A stretch of 64,000 nucleotides of DNA from CAVRZJ01 sp964594125 (GTDB lineage Bacteria > Acidobacteriota > Thermoanaerobaculia > Thermoanaerobaculales > Thermoanaerobaculaceae), in contig CAZQLL010000019.1 in NCBI GenBank assembly GCA_964594125.1, positions 29,241 through 93,240 on the forward strand. Direction: 5' to 3'. A program made the translations under genes and the position numbers. This document shows, in pieces, positions 52,070-61,210 of the stretch. The first letter of the stretch is position 1; the number at the start of each line of letters is the position of its first letter. The notes beneath the pieces are model-generated. The model was not told the DNA's origin, made no database searches, and worked only from the letters and a program-made list of their open reading frames with translations.

Positions 52070-53905
52070 GTGAACCAACTCGAGGTGCAGAGGCGTGAAG
52101 CGTTCAGGCTGCCGGTGGTCGGGCGCAGCCCGCTTGGGCGCGCGCTCTCGCGGGTGCTGCGCGCTCCTCTCGAACGCGCGCTGTCGCTCGATGAGCTGGC
52201 TGGCGAGTACGCGGCGCTGCCGGCATCCGCTGCGGTCGACGAGTTCGTCGCGGCCGTGCTCGCCCGGCTCGGTGTGAGCTTCCGGGTGGCCGACGAGGAT
52301 GTCGCGCGCATTCCCGCCACGGGTCCGGTGGTGGTGGTCGCCAACCATCCGTTCGGCGGCATCGAGGGGCTGGTGCTGGCGGCGCTCCTGCGGCGGGTGC
52401 GGCCGGATGTCAAGATCATGGCGAACGCGCTGCTCGGCCGCATCGCCGAGCTGGCCGAGCTGTTCGTACTGGTGAACCCGTTCGGCGGCCCCCGTGCGGC
52501 TGCGGCGAGCCTGCCGGGGCTGCGTGCTGCCTTGCGCACGCTCACGGACGGCGGTCTGCTGGCGCTGTTCCCGGCCGGGGAGGTGGCACACCTCAATCTT
52601 GCGCGCGGGGAGATAGCGGATCCGCCGTGGTCGGACACCGCGGCGCGGCTCGCCGCGCGGGCGGGCGCAACCGTCGTTCCCGTGTTCTTCGCGGGCAGCA
52701 ACGGTGCGTTGTTCCACCTCGCGGGTTTGGTCCACCCTGTGCTGCGGACGGCGCTGCTGCCGCGCGAGCTCGCGAACAAGCGGCGGCGCACGCTGGCGGT
52801 GCACGTCGGCGACCCGCTTCCCGCCGCGCGCCTCGCCACGCTCGGCGGGCCTCCCGAGGTGACCGCGTACCTGCGGGAGCGGACCTACAACCTGGCGCGC
52901 CGGCCCGTCCTCGTGCAGCCCGCGGCGGCTGCAGCGCCGCGGGCCGTGAGGGCCCTGCTGCCGGTCGCACCGCCGGTTCCCGTCGCCGGCCTGCGCGAGG
53001 AGGTCGCTCGCATCCCGGCGTCGCAGCACCTCGCCGAGGCCGGCGAGCTGTCCGCGTTCTACGCGCGCGCGCCGCAGATCCCGACGCTGCTCAGGGAGCT
53101 CGGACGACTGCGGGAGCTCACCTTCCGTGCGGCGGACGAGGGCACGGGGTGCGAGCTCGACCTCGACGAGTTCGACGTCGACTACCTCCACCTCGTGATC
53201 TGGAACCGGGACCGCGAGCACGTGGTCGGCGCCTATCGCCTCGGCCCGACCGACGAGCTGCTGCCGCGCCGCGGCATCGCCGGCCTCTACACCGCCACGC
53301 TGTTCGAGTTCAAGCCGGCGCTGTTCCACGACCTCGGCCCCGCTCTCGAGCTCGGGCGCTCGTTCGTGCGCACCGAGTACCAGCGCTCGTACGCCCCGCT
53401 CCTGCTGCTGTGGCGCGGCATCGGCGCGTTCGTCGCCGCCCATCCGCGCTATCGCCACCTGTTCGGGCCGGTGAGCATCTCCGCTTCGTACGAGCTCTCG
53501 TCGCGCCGCCTGATCGCCGGGTACCTGCGAGCCTCCGGCGCCTTCCACCCCTGGGCCCGGCAGGTGCGGGCGCGCAACCCGCTCCATCTGCCGGGGCGGC
53601 AGGCGCACCGCGACCGGGCGGTGGGCAGCGTGGTCAGGGACATCGAGGAGCTGTCGCCGTTCATCGCCGACATCGAGCGCGATCGCAAAGGCGTGCCGAT
53701 CCTCGTCAAGCAGTACTTCAAGCTCGGCGCCCGCGTGCTGGGCCTGAACGTCGACCGGGCCTTCGCCGACGTGCTCGATGTGCTCGTTCTGGTCGACCTC
53801 ACGGCGACCGACCGGCGGCTGCTCGAGCGCTACCTGGGCCGCGGCGGCGCGGCCGCCTTCCATGCCCACCACGCCTCCCTGTCGCCGCTCGACGCTGCGG
53901 TGTAA
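52070..53905 (+). CDS. olsF: Bifunctional ornithine lipid synthase, OlsF-like
   Basis: The 611-residue protein joins two acyltransferases. The N-terminal PlsC/OlsA-like domain has VVVVANHPFGGIEGL, LLALFPAGEVAHL and VVPVFFAGSNGALFH. The C-terminal OlsB-like GNAT domain has the core ELDLDEFDVDYLHL, AGLYTATLFEF and LGRSFVRTEYQRSYAPLLLL. This order matches OlsF, which makes P-free ornithine lipids by N- then O-acylation. The start is GTG 52070, 6 bases after GGAGG; a TTG at 52064 is too close to that site. Ornithine lipids replace phospholipids when phosphate is scarce. Confidence 0.85.
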   Translation: MNQLEVQRREAFRLPVVGRSPLGRALSRVLRAPLERALSLDELAGEYAALPASAAVDEFVAAVLARLGVSFRVADEDVARIPATGPVVVVANHPFGGIEGLVLAALLRRVRPDVKIMANALLGRIAELAELFVLVNPFGGPRAAAASLPGLRAALRTLTDGGLLALFPAGEVAHLNLARGEIADPPWSDTAARLAARAGATVVPVFFAGSNGALFHLAGLVHPVLRTALLPRELANKRRRTLAVHVGDPLPAARLATLGGPPEVTAYLRERTYNLARRPVLVQPAAAAAPRAVRALLPVAPPVPVAGLREEVARIPASQHLAEAGELSAFYARAPQIPTLLRELGRLRELTFRAADEGTGCELDLDEFDVDYLHLVIWNRDREHVVGAYRLGPTDELLPRRGIAGLYTATLFEFKPALFHDLGPALELGRSFVRTEYQRSYAPLLLLWRGIGAFVAAHPRYRHLFGPVSISASYELSSRRLIAGYLRASGAFHPWARQVRARNPLHLPGRQAHRDRAVGSVVRDIEELSPFIADIERDRKGVPILVKQYFKLGARVLGLNVDRAFADVLDVLVLVDLTATDRRLLERYLGRGGAAAFHAHHASLSPLDAAV

Positions 53906-53947
53906 GGCCCATGGGTGGAGTGAGTTCCATGTCAAGATCGGACCGCC

Positions 53948-53990
53948 TTCACGGACCGTTCACGGCCTCTTCACAACCTCCGCCTAGCCT
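53948..53990 (+). promoter_or_regulatory. Three-unit Pho-box promoter of the second TonB-receptor operon
   Basis: Three perfect TTCAC units at 53948, 53959 and 53970 have exact 11-base spacing. After exactly 10 bases comes TAGCCT (53985-53990) as -10. It is the clearest Pho box in the window. The receptor ATG at 54040 has GGAGGG upstream. Confidence 0.8.
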
Positions 53991-54039
53991 CGCGACGGCG
54001 GTTGCCAGCCGCCGGAATCCAGAGGGTGGAGGGAACACA

Positions 54040-56808
54040 ATGCCAGGCAGGAAGATCGTCGTGTGCTTGCTGCTGGTGGCGGCGCTCGCCGCACCGGCGG
54101 CCGTCGTTGCCGGCGGCGACGGCGTCATCAAGGGATTCGTCAAGGACGGCGACGGGCTGCCGCTGCCCGGCGTCATGGTGACCGCGGCTTCGCCCGTGCT
54201 CGGCTCGGAGGGCATACCGACCTGGGCGGACGAGACCGGCGCGTTCAGCATCGCCGGACTGCCGCCCGGGGACTACACGGTGGAGGCGGTGCTCGACGGC
54301 TTCCAGACGGCCCGGACCGAGCTGACGCTGCTGCCGGGCCAGACGCTCACCTTCGAGTTCAAGATGGCGTTCGCGGTGCTCGAGGAGACGATCGAGGTGC
54401 GGGCCGAGGCGATCGCGTCGAGCGAGGTCGAGCTGCTCGACCAGCGGCGGCAGGCCTCGGTGGTGAGCGACGCCATCTCGATCGAGGAGATCGCGCGCAC
54501 GCCGGACTCGGACGCGGCGGGCCTGGTGGAGCGCATGACCGGCGTGTCCGTGGTGTCGGACAAGTACGTTCTCGTGCGCGGCCTCGGCGAGCGCTACTCG
54601 TCGACTACGCTGAACGGGTCGTCGATCCCCACTACGGAGCCCGAGAAGCGGGTCGTGCCGCTCGATCTCTTCCCCGCGAAGCTGATCGAGAACATCAACG
54701 TCGTCAAGACGTACACGCCCGACAAGAGCGGCGAGTTCGGCGGCGGCAGCGTCGAGCTCGCGACGCTCGACTTTCCGACCGAGGCGAGCCTGAAGGTCTC
54801 GCTCGGCGCCGCCAGCGATCCCGAGGTCACCGGCACCGGGTTCGGGCGCTATGCGGGCGGCCTGAGCTGGTTCGGCAGCGGCGGCCAGGCGATGCCGTCG
54901 GCGGTCCCGAGCGGGCGCATCGAGAAGGAGAGCATCGTCAATCCCGAGGGCCTGACGCCCGCCGAGCTCGAGACGATCGGCGATTCGTTCCAGCCGGTAT
55001 GGCTTGCCGATGCGCCGACCGCGGCGCCGTACAACGGCAACTTCGCCGTCGCCTACGGCAACACTTTCGGCCGCCTCGGGGTCGTGCTGTCGGCGACGTC
55101 GACGCACGGCTACGACTTCACCGACGAGGTGCAGAAATACTACGGGCTCGACGCCGGCAACACGCTGGTCATCCGCAACGACTACGAGCTGGCGACCGAC
55201 GCCGAGTCGGCGCGCTCGGGCCTGGTCGGCAACTTCTCGCTGCGCCTCGCGGACGACCAGAGGATCACGCTGAGCACGCTGTACACCCGCGACTCGCTCG
55301 GCGAGACCCGCCAGATGGACGGGTACAACTCGAACGCCGGCCAGATCTTCAGGGACTTCCGCCTGCGCTACCAGCAGGAGGAGGTGACGTCGACGCGGCT
55401 GGCCGGCGAGCACACGATCGGCGGGATCGGCCTCTCGAGCCTGCTGGAATGGAACGGCACCTATTCGACCGCGAGCAACCACTCCGACCTGCGGCAGTCG
55501 CTCTATTACGAGCGCGATCCCGGCGTTTACGCGCTCCAGGGGTCTTCGGAGAGCGGCAAGATGGAGTACTACGACCTCGACGATGAGCTCGTCGGGGGCA
55601 GCGTGGCCTGGACGACGTTCCTGTCGACGGGCGCTTCGAGCTTCGGCAGCATCAAGGGCGGGCTCGCCTACACCAACCGCACCCGCGACTTCATCGCACG
55701 CCGCTTCCGCTTCGTCACCGACAACCCGAATCAGTTCGACCTCACCCTGCCGCCGGATGAGCTCTTCACCCAGGAGAACATCAGGCCCGGCGGGTTCGAG
55801 ATCCTCGAGCAGACCAGCGTCAACGACGCCTACGACGCCGAGCACACGATCGGCGCCGCCTTCCTGATGGGCGACGCCACCGTCGGGAAGTGGCGGTTCA
55901 TCGGCGGCGTGCGCTACGAGGACTCCGAGCAGGTCGTCGACACCTACGACCCGTTCGCTCCCGGGTCGCCGACCTCCTCGGTGAACGACGATGCGGACCT
56001 GCTGCCGGCGCTCAACATCGTCTATCAGCTCTCGCCGCGAGCCAATCTCCGCTTCGGCGCCAGCCGCACGCTCAACCGCCCCGAGTTCCGCGAGCTCACC
56101 CCGTTCCAGTTCACCGAGGTGACGGGCGGCCGCTCGATCGCCGGCAACCCCAACCTCACGCGCGCCGTCATCGACAGTCTCGACCTGCGCTGGGAGGCGT
56201 TCCCGGAGGCCGGCGAGGTGATCGCCGTGAGCGCGTTCTACAAGCTTCTCACCGACCCGATCGAGCGCATCATCCAGCCCACCACCGAGCTGCGCACCTC
56301 GTACACCAACGCCGAGGAGGCGACGCTGTGGGGCGGCGAGCTCGAGCTGCGACGCTCGCTGGCGGTGCTCTCGCCGGCGCTGCGCTACTGGTCGGCCAAC
56401 CTGAACTACACGTACACCAGCTCGGACGTCACCATCGGCGACGTCGACCTTTCCGTCATCACCAACACGGAGCGGCCCCTCGAGGGGCAGGCCGAGCATG
56501 TCGGCAACCTCTCGGTGCAGTTCCACCACCCGATCTGGGGCACCATGATTCGCGTCCTCTACAACTACAGCGGCGAGCGCATCACCGACGTCGGTGCCTA
56601 CGGCATGCCGGACATCTACGAGCAGTCGTTCGGCAGCCTCGACATGATCTACAGCCAGCAGCTCCGCTTCCTGAAGGGGCTGGAGGTCAAGCTGGCAGCC
56701 GGCAACCTGCTCGACGAGTCGCGCCTGTACACGCAGGGCGGCCTCGTCCAGCGCGAGTACAAGCCGGGCAGGATGTTCTCGCTGTCCTTCGGCTACACGA
56801 TCTTCTAG
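54040..56808 (+). CDS. TonB-dependent receptor (second), Pho-box controlled
   Basis: The 922-residue outer-membrane receptor has a signal peptide (MPGRKIVVCLLLVAALAAPAAVVAG in two runs). A carboxypeptidase-regulatory-like domain follows (IKGFVKDGDGLPLPGVMVTA), then the plug (RMTGVSVVSDKYVLVRGLGE; DKSGEFGGGSVEL) and a barrel ending FSLSFGYTIF. The cargo is unknown. Its promoter and its following beta-helix and CHRD genes suggest an envelope cassette for a phosphorus source. Confidence 0.92.
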   Translation: MPGRKIVVCLLLVAALAAPAAVVAGGDGVIKGFVKDGDGLPLPGVMVTAASPVLGSEGIPTWADETGAFSIAGLPPGDYTVEAVLDGFQTARTELTLLPGQTLTFEFKMAFAVLEETIEVRAEAIASSEVELLDQRRQASVVSDAISIEEIARTPDSDAAGLVERMTGVSVVSDKYVLVRGLGERYSSTTLNGSSIPTTEPEKRVVPLDLFPAKLIENINVVKTYTPDKSGEFGGGSVELATLDFPTEASLKVSLGAASDPEVTGTGFGRYAGGLSWFGSGGQAMPSAVPSGRIEKESIVNPEGLTPAELETIGDSFQPVWLADAPTAAPYNGNFAVAYGNTFGRLGVVLSATSTHGYDFTDEVQKYYGLDAGNTLVIRNDYELATDAESARSGLVGNFSLRLADDQRITLSTLYTRDSLGETRQMDGYNSNAGQIFRDFRLRYQQEEVTSTRLAGEHTIGGIGLSSLLEWNGTYSTASNHSDLRQSLYYERDPGVYALQGSSESGKMEYYDLDDELVGGSVAWTTFLSTGASSFGSIKGGLAYTNRTRDFIARRFRFVTDNPNQFDLTLPPDELFTQENIRPGGFEILEQTSVNDAYDAEHTIGAAFLMGDATVGKWRFIGGVRYEDSEQVVDTYDPFAPGSPTSSVNDDADLLPALNIVYQLSPRANLRFGASRTLNRPEFRELTPFQFTEVTGGRSIAGNPNLTRAVIDSLDLRWEAFPEAGEVIAVSAFYKLLTDPIERIIQPTTELRTSYTNAEEATLWGGELELRRSLAVLSPALRYWSANLNYTYTSSDVTIGDVDLSVITNTERPLEGQAEHVGNLSVQFHHPIWGTMIRVLYNYSGERITDVGAYGMPDIYEQSFGSLDMIYSQQLRFLKGLEVKLAAGNLLDESRLYTQGGLVQREYKPGRMFSLSFGYTIF

Positions 56809-56897
56809 CGGCGAAAGGAGGACCTCGCTGGCAGGCCGTACCCGACATGAGCCAACTCACGGATCACCCGAGAAGACCACGTGAAAAGGAGACGAGC

Positions 56898-58751
56898 ATG
56901 CGCAAGACATTCGTAGCAGTCCTCGCGCTGGTGGCCGCCAGCCAGGCGCTGGCGACGACGCCGCGGCAGCGGCTTGCAGACGCGAGGGACCTCGCAACCT
57001 CGAAGACCGGCTGGGTGCAGCGCGCCGTGGTCGGCGACCTCGAAGCCGCGTCGGTGCAGGCGCTGGCGGCCGAGAAGGCCGGCATCCTCCCGATCGTCCT
57101 CGTCGAGACCAACTACTACGCCTACCTCCCCGGCAACAAGGTGCAGCTCCGCATGACGGTGAACCCGAACGGCTTCACGGCGCCCGTCACCATGTACCTC
57201 TACTGGCAGGACCGCATCAGCGGCGCCAAGCGCTTCTACAACATCGCCGCCGGCGGCCTGCTGCCGGACGGTGAGATCGCCGACCTCTTCGGGGCCGCCG
57301 GTGCGCCGGTCGCGGTGCTCCCGCCGACGCTGACGGACTTCGTCCTCCTCGGCTCCGCGGCGGATCCCGCCGACCTCTCGTGGGGCGTCGACGGCGCCCT
57401 CGGCGCCTCGATGACCGCCGACGCTCCCGGGCTCTTCCAGTGGGTGCTCGAGCTCCGCGACGCCGCCGGCAAGCGGGTGATCTCGCGCTCCAACGCGATG
57501 TTCTCGTACGTCACCGAGCAGGTCGTGGTCGCCGGGCAGATCACGACCGACCAGACATGGGTCGCGACCAAGCGCTACGTGCTGTCGCAGTTCGTGGTCG
57601 TCAAGGAGCCGGCGGTGCTCACCATCGAGCCCGGCACCGTGGTGTACGGCGGCGACTCCAAGGCGTCGCTGTTCATCACGCGCGGCGCCAAGATCATCGC
57701 CGACGGCACCGCGATGCGGCCGATCATCATGACCTCGCCGCAGAAGGTGGGCGCCCGCGCCCAGCGCCAGTGGGGCAGCCTCATCCTGCTCGGGCGCGCG
57801 CCGGTCAACGAGCCCGGCGGCGAGGCCGGCCTCGAGGGGCTGCCGAACCAGCCCGAGTACCGCTTCGGCGGCACCGACCCGCACGACAGCTCGGGCGTCA
57901 TCCGCTACCTCCGCCTCGAGTTCGGCGGCTTCGAGATCGAGGTCAACCAGGAGATCAACGGGCTGACCTGCGGCGGCATCGGCGACGGCACCGTCATCGA
58001 GCACATGCAGGTGCACTTCAACAAGGACGACGCGGTCGAGTTCTTCGGTGGCACCGTGAACGCCAAGTATCTGCTGTTCACCGGCATCGCCGACGACGGC
58101 GTCGACGCCGACCTCGGCTGGATCGGCAACGTGCAGTTCGTCGTCGCAGTGAAGTCGAACCTGAACGACGAGAACGACGGCAACACCGTGTTCGAGTGGG
58201 ACAACCACCCGCAGAACTTCGAGCTGACGCCGCGCACCAACGGCGCCGTGTACAACGTGACCGCGATCGGCACCGGCTCCACCACCGTCGGCACCTACGG
58301 CGGCACGCTGCGCCGCGGCACCGCCGGCACGTTCCACAACGTGATCATCGCCGGCTCGCGCCGCGCGCCGCTGACCATCCGCGACGACGCCACGTGGAAC
58401 CAGGTCCCGGCCGGCGAGCTGGTGTTCGACAACAGCATTCTGTTCGGCAACTTCGCGGACTCGGGGTTCCCCAACTCCGCCGACCGCGCGCAGCAGACCC
58501 GCGACTTCGTCTTCACGACGATGAAGCGCAACCGCAACGTCGACCCGATGCTGGCGTTCGGCGCCTGGTCGGCGGCGCAGTTCGCCATGCCCAACGTGAT
58601 GCCGCTCGAGGACTCCCCGGCGCTCGACGTCGACTACGTGAAGACGCCGCCCGACAACGGGTTCTTCGACACCTCCGTGGACTTCATCGGCGGCGTCGGC
58701 CCGAACGACAACTGGGTGCTGTCCGGCTGGGCAGTCTTCTCGGACAACTAG
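56898..58751 (+). CDS. Exported parallel beta-helix-type surface protein
   Basis: The 617-residue protein has a signal peptide (MRKTFVAVLALVAASQALAT). From about residue 220 it shows strand-turn repeats of a right-handed helix: LTIEPGTVVYGGDSKASLFI, GAKIIADGTAMRPIIMTS, WGSLILLGRAPVNEPGG, IRYLRLEFGGFEIEVN and HFNKDDAVEFFGGTVNAKYL. This type often stands next to TonB receptors. No catalytic residues are evident. It is 89 bases after the receptor gene and likely in its transcript; a ribosome site AAGGAG precedes the ATG. Confidence 0.75.
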   Translation: MRKTFVAVLALVAASQALATTPRQRLADARDLATSKTGWVQRAVVGDLEAASVQALAAEKAGILPIVLVETNYYAYLPGNKVQLRMTVNPNGFTAPVTMYLYWQDRISGAKRFYNIAAGGLLPDGEIADLFGAAGAPVAVLPPTLTDFVLLGSAADPADLSWGVDGALGASMTADAPGLFQWVLELRDAAGKRVISRSNAMFSYVTEQVVVAGQITTDQTWVATKRYVLSQFVVVKEPAVLTIEPGTVVYGGDSKASLFITRGAKIIADGTAMRPIIMTSPQKVGARAQRQWGSLILLGRAPVNEPGGEAGLEGLPNQPEYRFGGTDPHDSSGVIRYLRLEFGGFEIEVNQEINGLTCGGIGDGTVIEHMQVHFNKDDAVEFFGGTVNAKYLLFTGIADDGVDADLGWIGNVQFVVAVKSNLNDENDGNTVFEWDNHPQNFELTPRTNGAVYNVTAIGTGSTTVGTYGGTLRRGTAGTFHNVIIAGSRRAPLTIRDDATWNQVPAGELVFDNSILFGNFADSGFPNSADRAQQTRDFVFTTMKRNRNVDPMLAFGAWSAAQFAMPNVMPLEDSPALDVDYVKTPPDNGFFDTSVDFIGGVGPNDNWVLSGWAVFSDN

Positions 58752-58762
58752 GGGAGGATGGA

Positions 58763-59917
58763 ATGAGAAAGCACACGATTCTCGCGCTCGCGGCGCTCGT
58801 CCTGGCGCCGGCGCTGGTGCTCGGGCAGACGCTGTCCGCCACGCTCACCGGCAGCACCGAGGTTCCCGGTCCGGGTGACGCCGACGGCTCCGGCTTCGCC
58901 ACCGTGGTGGTCTCCGGCACCTCCGTGTCGTACACGATCCTCATCAACCAGATCGCCGCCCCGACCGCGGCGCACATCCACCGCGGCGCGGCCGGAACCT
59001 CGGGCAGCGTCGTCATCGACTTCGCCCCGACGTTCGCCGGCGGCCTCGCCTCGGGCTCGGTCACCGCGGACGCGGCGCTGATCGCCGAGATCCTCTCCAA
59101 TCCGGCCGGCTTCTACGTCAACGTGCACAACGCCGAGTTCCCGGCCGGCGCGATCCGCGGCCAGCTCGGCGGCGCGGCGTCGGCCACCGAGGCGTACTTC
59201 CCGGTGATCTCGCGCGCCGACGGCCTCAACAACACGAAGTTCCGCACCAACCTGCGCATCGGCAACCCGAACGCGACCGACATCACCGTCACCGCCGAGT
59301 GGTACCCCGACACCACGGAGGCCGCCGCAGGCGCCGCCAAGACCACCCCGATCGTCGTCGTCGCGGGCGGCCAGGCCGTCATCGACGACGCGGTCGACAC
59401 GCTGTTCGCGGGCGGCAACCGCAACGGCGCGATGCGCCTCGTCTGCGCGCAGGCCTTCGGCGCCATGGTCAGCATCTACAACGACCAGCGCAACAACACC
59501 AGCATCCCCGAGTCGCTGCGCGGCACCTACGCGCAGTTCTCCAAGGGCCTCGGCATCGGCGAGGCGTACGCCAAGGGGATGCTGCTCGGCCTGTCCGACC
59601 GCCGCGACGGCACGACGCTCGACTACCGCACCAACCTCGGCTACTTCAACCCGACCGGCGCCACGGTGACAGTCACGTACACGGCGAAGAAGCCGGACGG
59701 CACCGTCCTCGGCACGACGCAGGCCACGATCCCGGCGTATGCCAACAAGATCGACAAGGTCTTCGACATCATCACCGCCGTACCTGCCGATCAGCGCACG
59801 CAGCCCAACTTCTTCGTCACCTACGAGGCGACCGGCGGGCCGCTGTTCGTCTACGCCTCCACCGTCGACAACAAGACCGGCGACGGCCTCAACATCGTCG
59901 CGCTGCCGCTGCCGTAA
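58763..59917 (+). CDS. Exported CHRD-domain protein
   Basis: The 384-residue protein has a signal peptide (MRKHTILALAALVLAPALVLG) and a CHRD domain at about 22-135 (LTGSTEVPGPGDADGSGFAT; TAAHIHRGAAGTSG; FYVNVHNAEFPAGAIRGQL). The C-terminal 240 residues are beta-rich with no recognised family. CHRD domains are extracellular and of unknown biochemical role in bacteria. GGGGAGG precedes the ATG, 11 bases after the beta-helix gene. A strong terminator follows, closing the operon. Confidence 0.85.
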   Translation: MRKHTILALAALVLAPALVLGQTLSATLTGSTEVPGPGDADGSGFATVVVSGTSVSYTILINQIAAPTAAHIHRGAAGTSGSVVIDFAPTFAGGLASGSVTADAALIAEILSNPAGFYVNVHNAEFPAGAIRGQLGGAASATEAYFPVISRADGLNNTKFRTNLRIGNPNATDITVTAEWYPDTTEAAAGAAKTTPIVVVAGGQAVIDDAVDTLFAGGNRNGAMRLVCAQAFGAMVSIYNDQRNNTSIPESLRGTYAQFSKGLGIGEAYAKGMLLGLSDRRDGTTLDYRTNLGYFNPTGATVTVTYTAKKPDGTVLGTTQATIPAYANKIDKVFDIITAVPADQRTQPNFFVTYEATGGPLFVYASTVDNKTGDGLNIVALPLP

Positions 59918-59945
59918 CGCTGTACCGCACCACCCTCTGGCGGGC

Positions 59946-59980
59946 GAGGCCCCGGCGCTGTCTGCCGGGGCCTCGTCTTT
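59946..59980 (+). terminator. Intrinsic terminator after the CHRD gene
   Basis: GAGGCCCCGGC (59946-59956) pairs perfectly with GCCGGGGCCTC (59964-59974) across a 7-base loop. GTCTTT follows. It lies 28 bases after the CHRD stop and 1 base before the convergent radical SAM stop. Confidence 0.85.
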
Positions 59981-61087
59981 CTACAGGTTGCAGTTGAGCA
60001 TGCGGCAGGGGCGGGGGCAGGTGCGGCTGGCGCGGCGGATCTCGCCGGCGCGTCGGGAGCGCCAGGCGGCACGCGGGTCGTCGGCGAGGACGTTGCCGAT
60101 GCTGCCGTAGCCGCAGCACAGGCGCATGTCGCCGAACGGGTCGAGGTACAGCGACGTCAGGGTGCCGACGCAGGGGATCTCGGCGATGCGCTCGGGCTCG
60201 GCGAAGTGGCGGACGAAGCGCTTCAGGTGCCAGGCGCGGCAGAGGATCGGCCAGCCGCGCCGGCGCAGCCGCAGCAGCTCGGCGACCTGCGCGCGCAGGG
60301 TATCGAGATCGCGCACCCAGAACGGGTCGGTCTTCCACCAGGCGGCGTCGCCGGACGGCATCGCCTGATTGGGAGCGAACGAGTAGTGCGACTCGGGCGG
60401 GCCGAGAGGCTGGTAGACGATGCCGTGCAGCCCGTTGTCGCGGACGAAGTGCGCCATGGCGACCAGCTCGCCGCAATTCTGCTGCGTGACGACGGCTTCG
60501 AGGCAGAGGCGCGGCCTGCGCGGGCCGTCCCGCCAGGCGTCGATCAAACGCATGATGTGGTCGTAACTGCCCGGCCGCCCGCGGCTGTCGTCGTGCTCCT
60601 GGCGGCGCAGGCTGTTGAGCGAGACGATGAGCTGGTCGACGCCGCGCTCGCGCAGGCGCGCGAGCGCCGCGGCGTCCACCGACCACCCGTTGGTGATCAC
60701 GGTGACGTGGAAGCGCAGATGCTTGGCATGGCCGATGATCTCGTCGATGTCGGGGCGCGCCAGCGCCTCGCCGCCGGAGAACGTCACGTCGTGGAGGTAG
60801 GGAAGGCCGGACAGGCGGTCGAGCGCCGCCCGCCACTGCCCGGTGGTGAGCTCGCGCTCCGGGTCGGCGTCGATGCCCTTCAGACAGGTCGGGCAGCGGA
60901 AGTTGCAGACGTCGGTGAGGTGCGCCTTGACCTTAAGCGGCGGCGGCGTGACGCCGAGGCGGTAGAGGGCGCGCTTGCCGGCCTGCTCGACGTCGCGCAG
61001 CACGTGCTTGCCGCTGTCGGGCAGGGCGCGCAACAGCTCCCAGACGCGCGCCCGGGCGGGCGGCCGCGGCGCGCGGACGGCGCTCAC
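59981..61087 (-). CDS. Radical SAM/SPASM protein
   Basis: The 368-residue protein has the radical SAM motif CNFRCPTC near residue 61, TFSGGEALARPDI and VSLNSLRRQEHDD. The SPASM-like C-terminus has CVGTLTSLYLDPFGDMRLCC and CPRPCRMLNC. The start is GTG at 61087. It is divergent from an alkaline-phosphatase-superfamily gene with a shared 123-base promoter region that holds TAGCAT as a candidate -10. The substrate is unknown; peptide modification or lipid modification are possible. Confidence 0.83.
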   Translation of the reverse strand: MSAVRAPRPPARARVWELLRALPDSGKHVLRDVEQAGKRALYRLGVTPPPLKVKAHLTDVCNFRCPTCLKGIDADPERELTTGQWRAALDRLSGLPYLHDVTFSGGEALARPDIDEIIGHAKHLRFHVTVITNGWSVDAAALARLRERGVDQLIVSLNSLRRQEHDDSRGRPGSYDHIMRLIDAWRDGPRRPRLCLEAVVTQQNCGELVAMAHFVRDNGLHGIVYQPLGPPESHYSFAPNQAMPSGDAAWWKTDPFWVRDLDTLRAQVAELLRLRRRGWPILCRAWHLKRFVRHFAEPERIAEIPCVGTLTSLYLDPFGDMRLCCGYGSIGNVLADDPRAAWRSRRAGEIRRASRTCPRPCRMLNCNL

Positions 61088-61210
61088 GCGACCGCTTCCC
61101 GCGAGCTACCTGTCGATCCCGTGGCCGGCATACGAGCCATCACGGCACCCTCCTTCGCTACGCTAGCATACCGCCCGCATGAACCCTGCGACAGTCCCTC
61201 GTTTCGGTGG

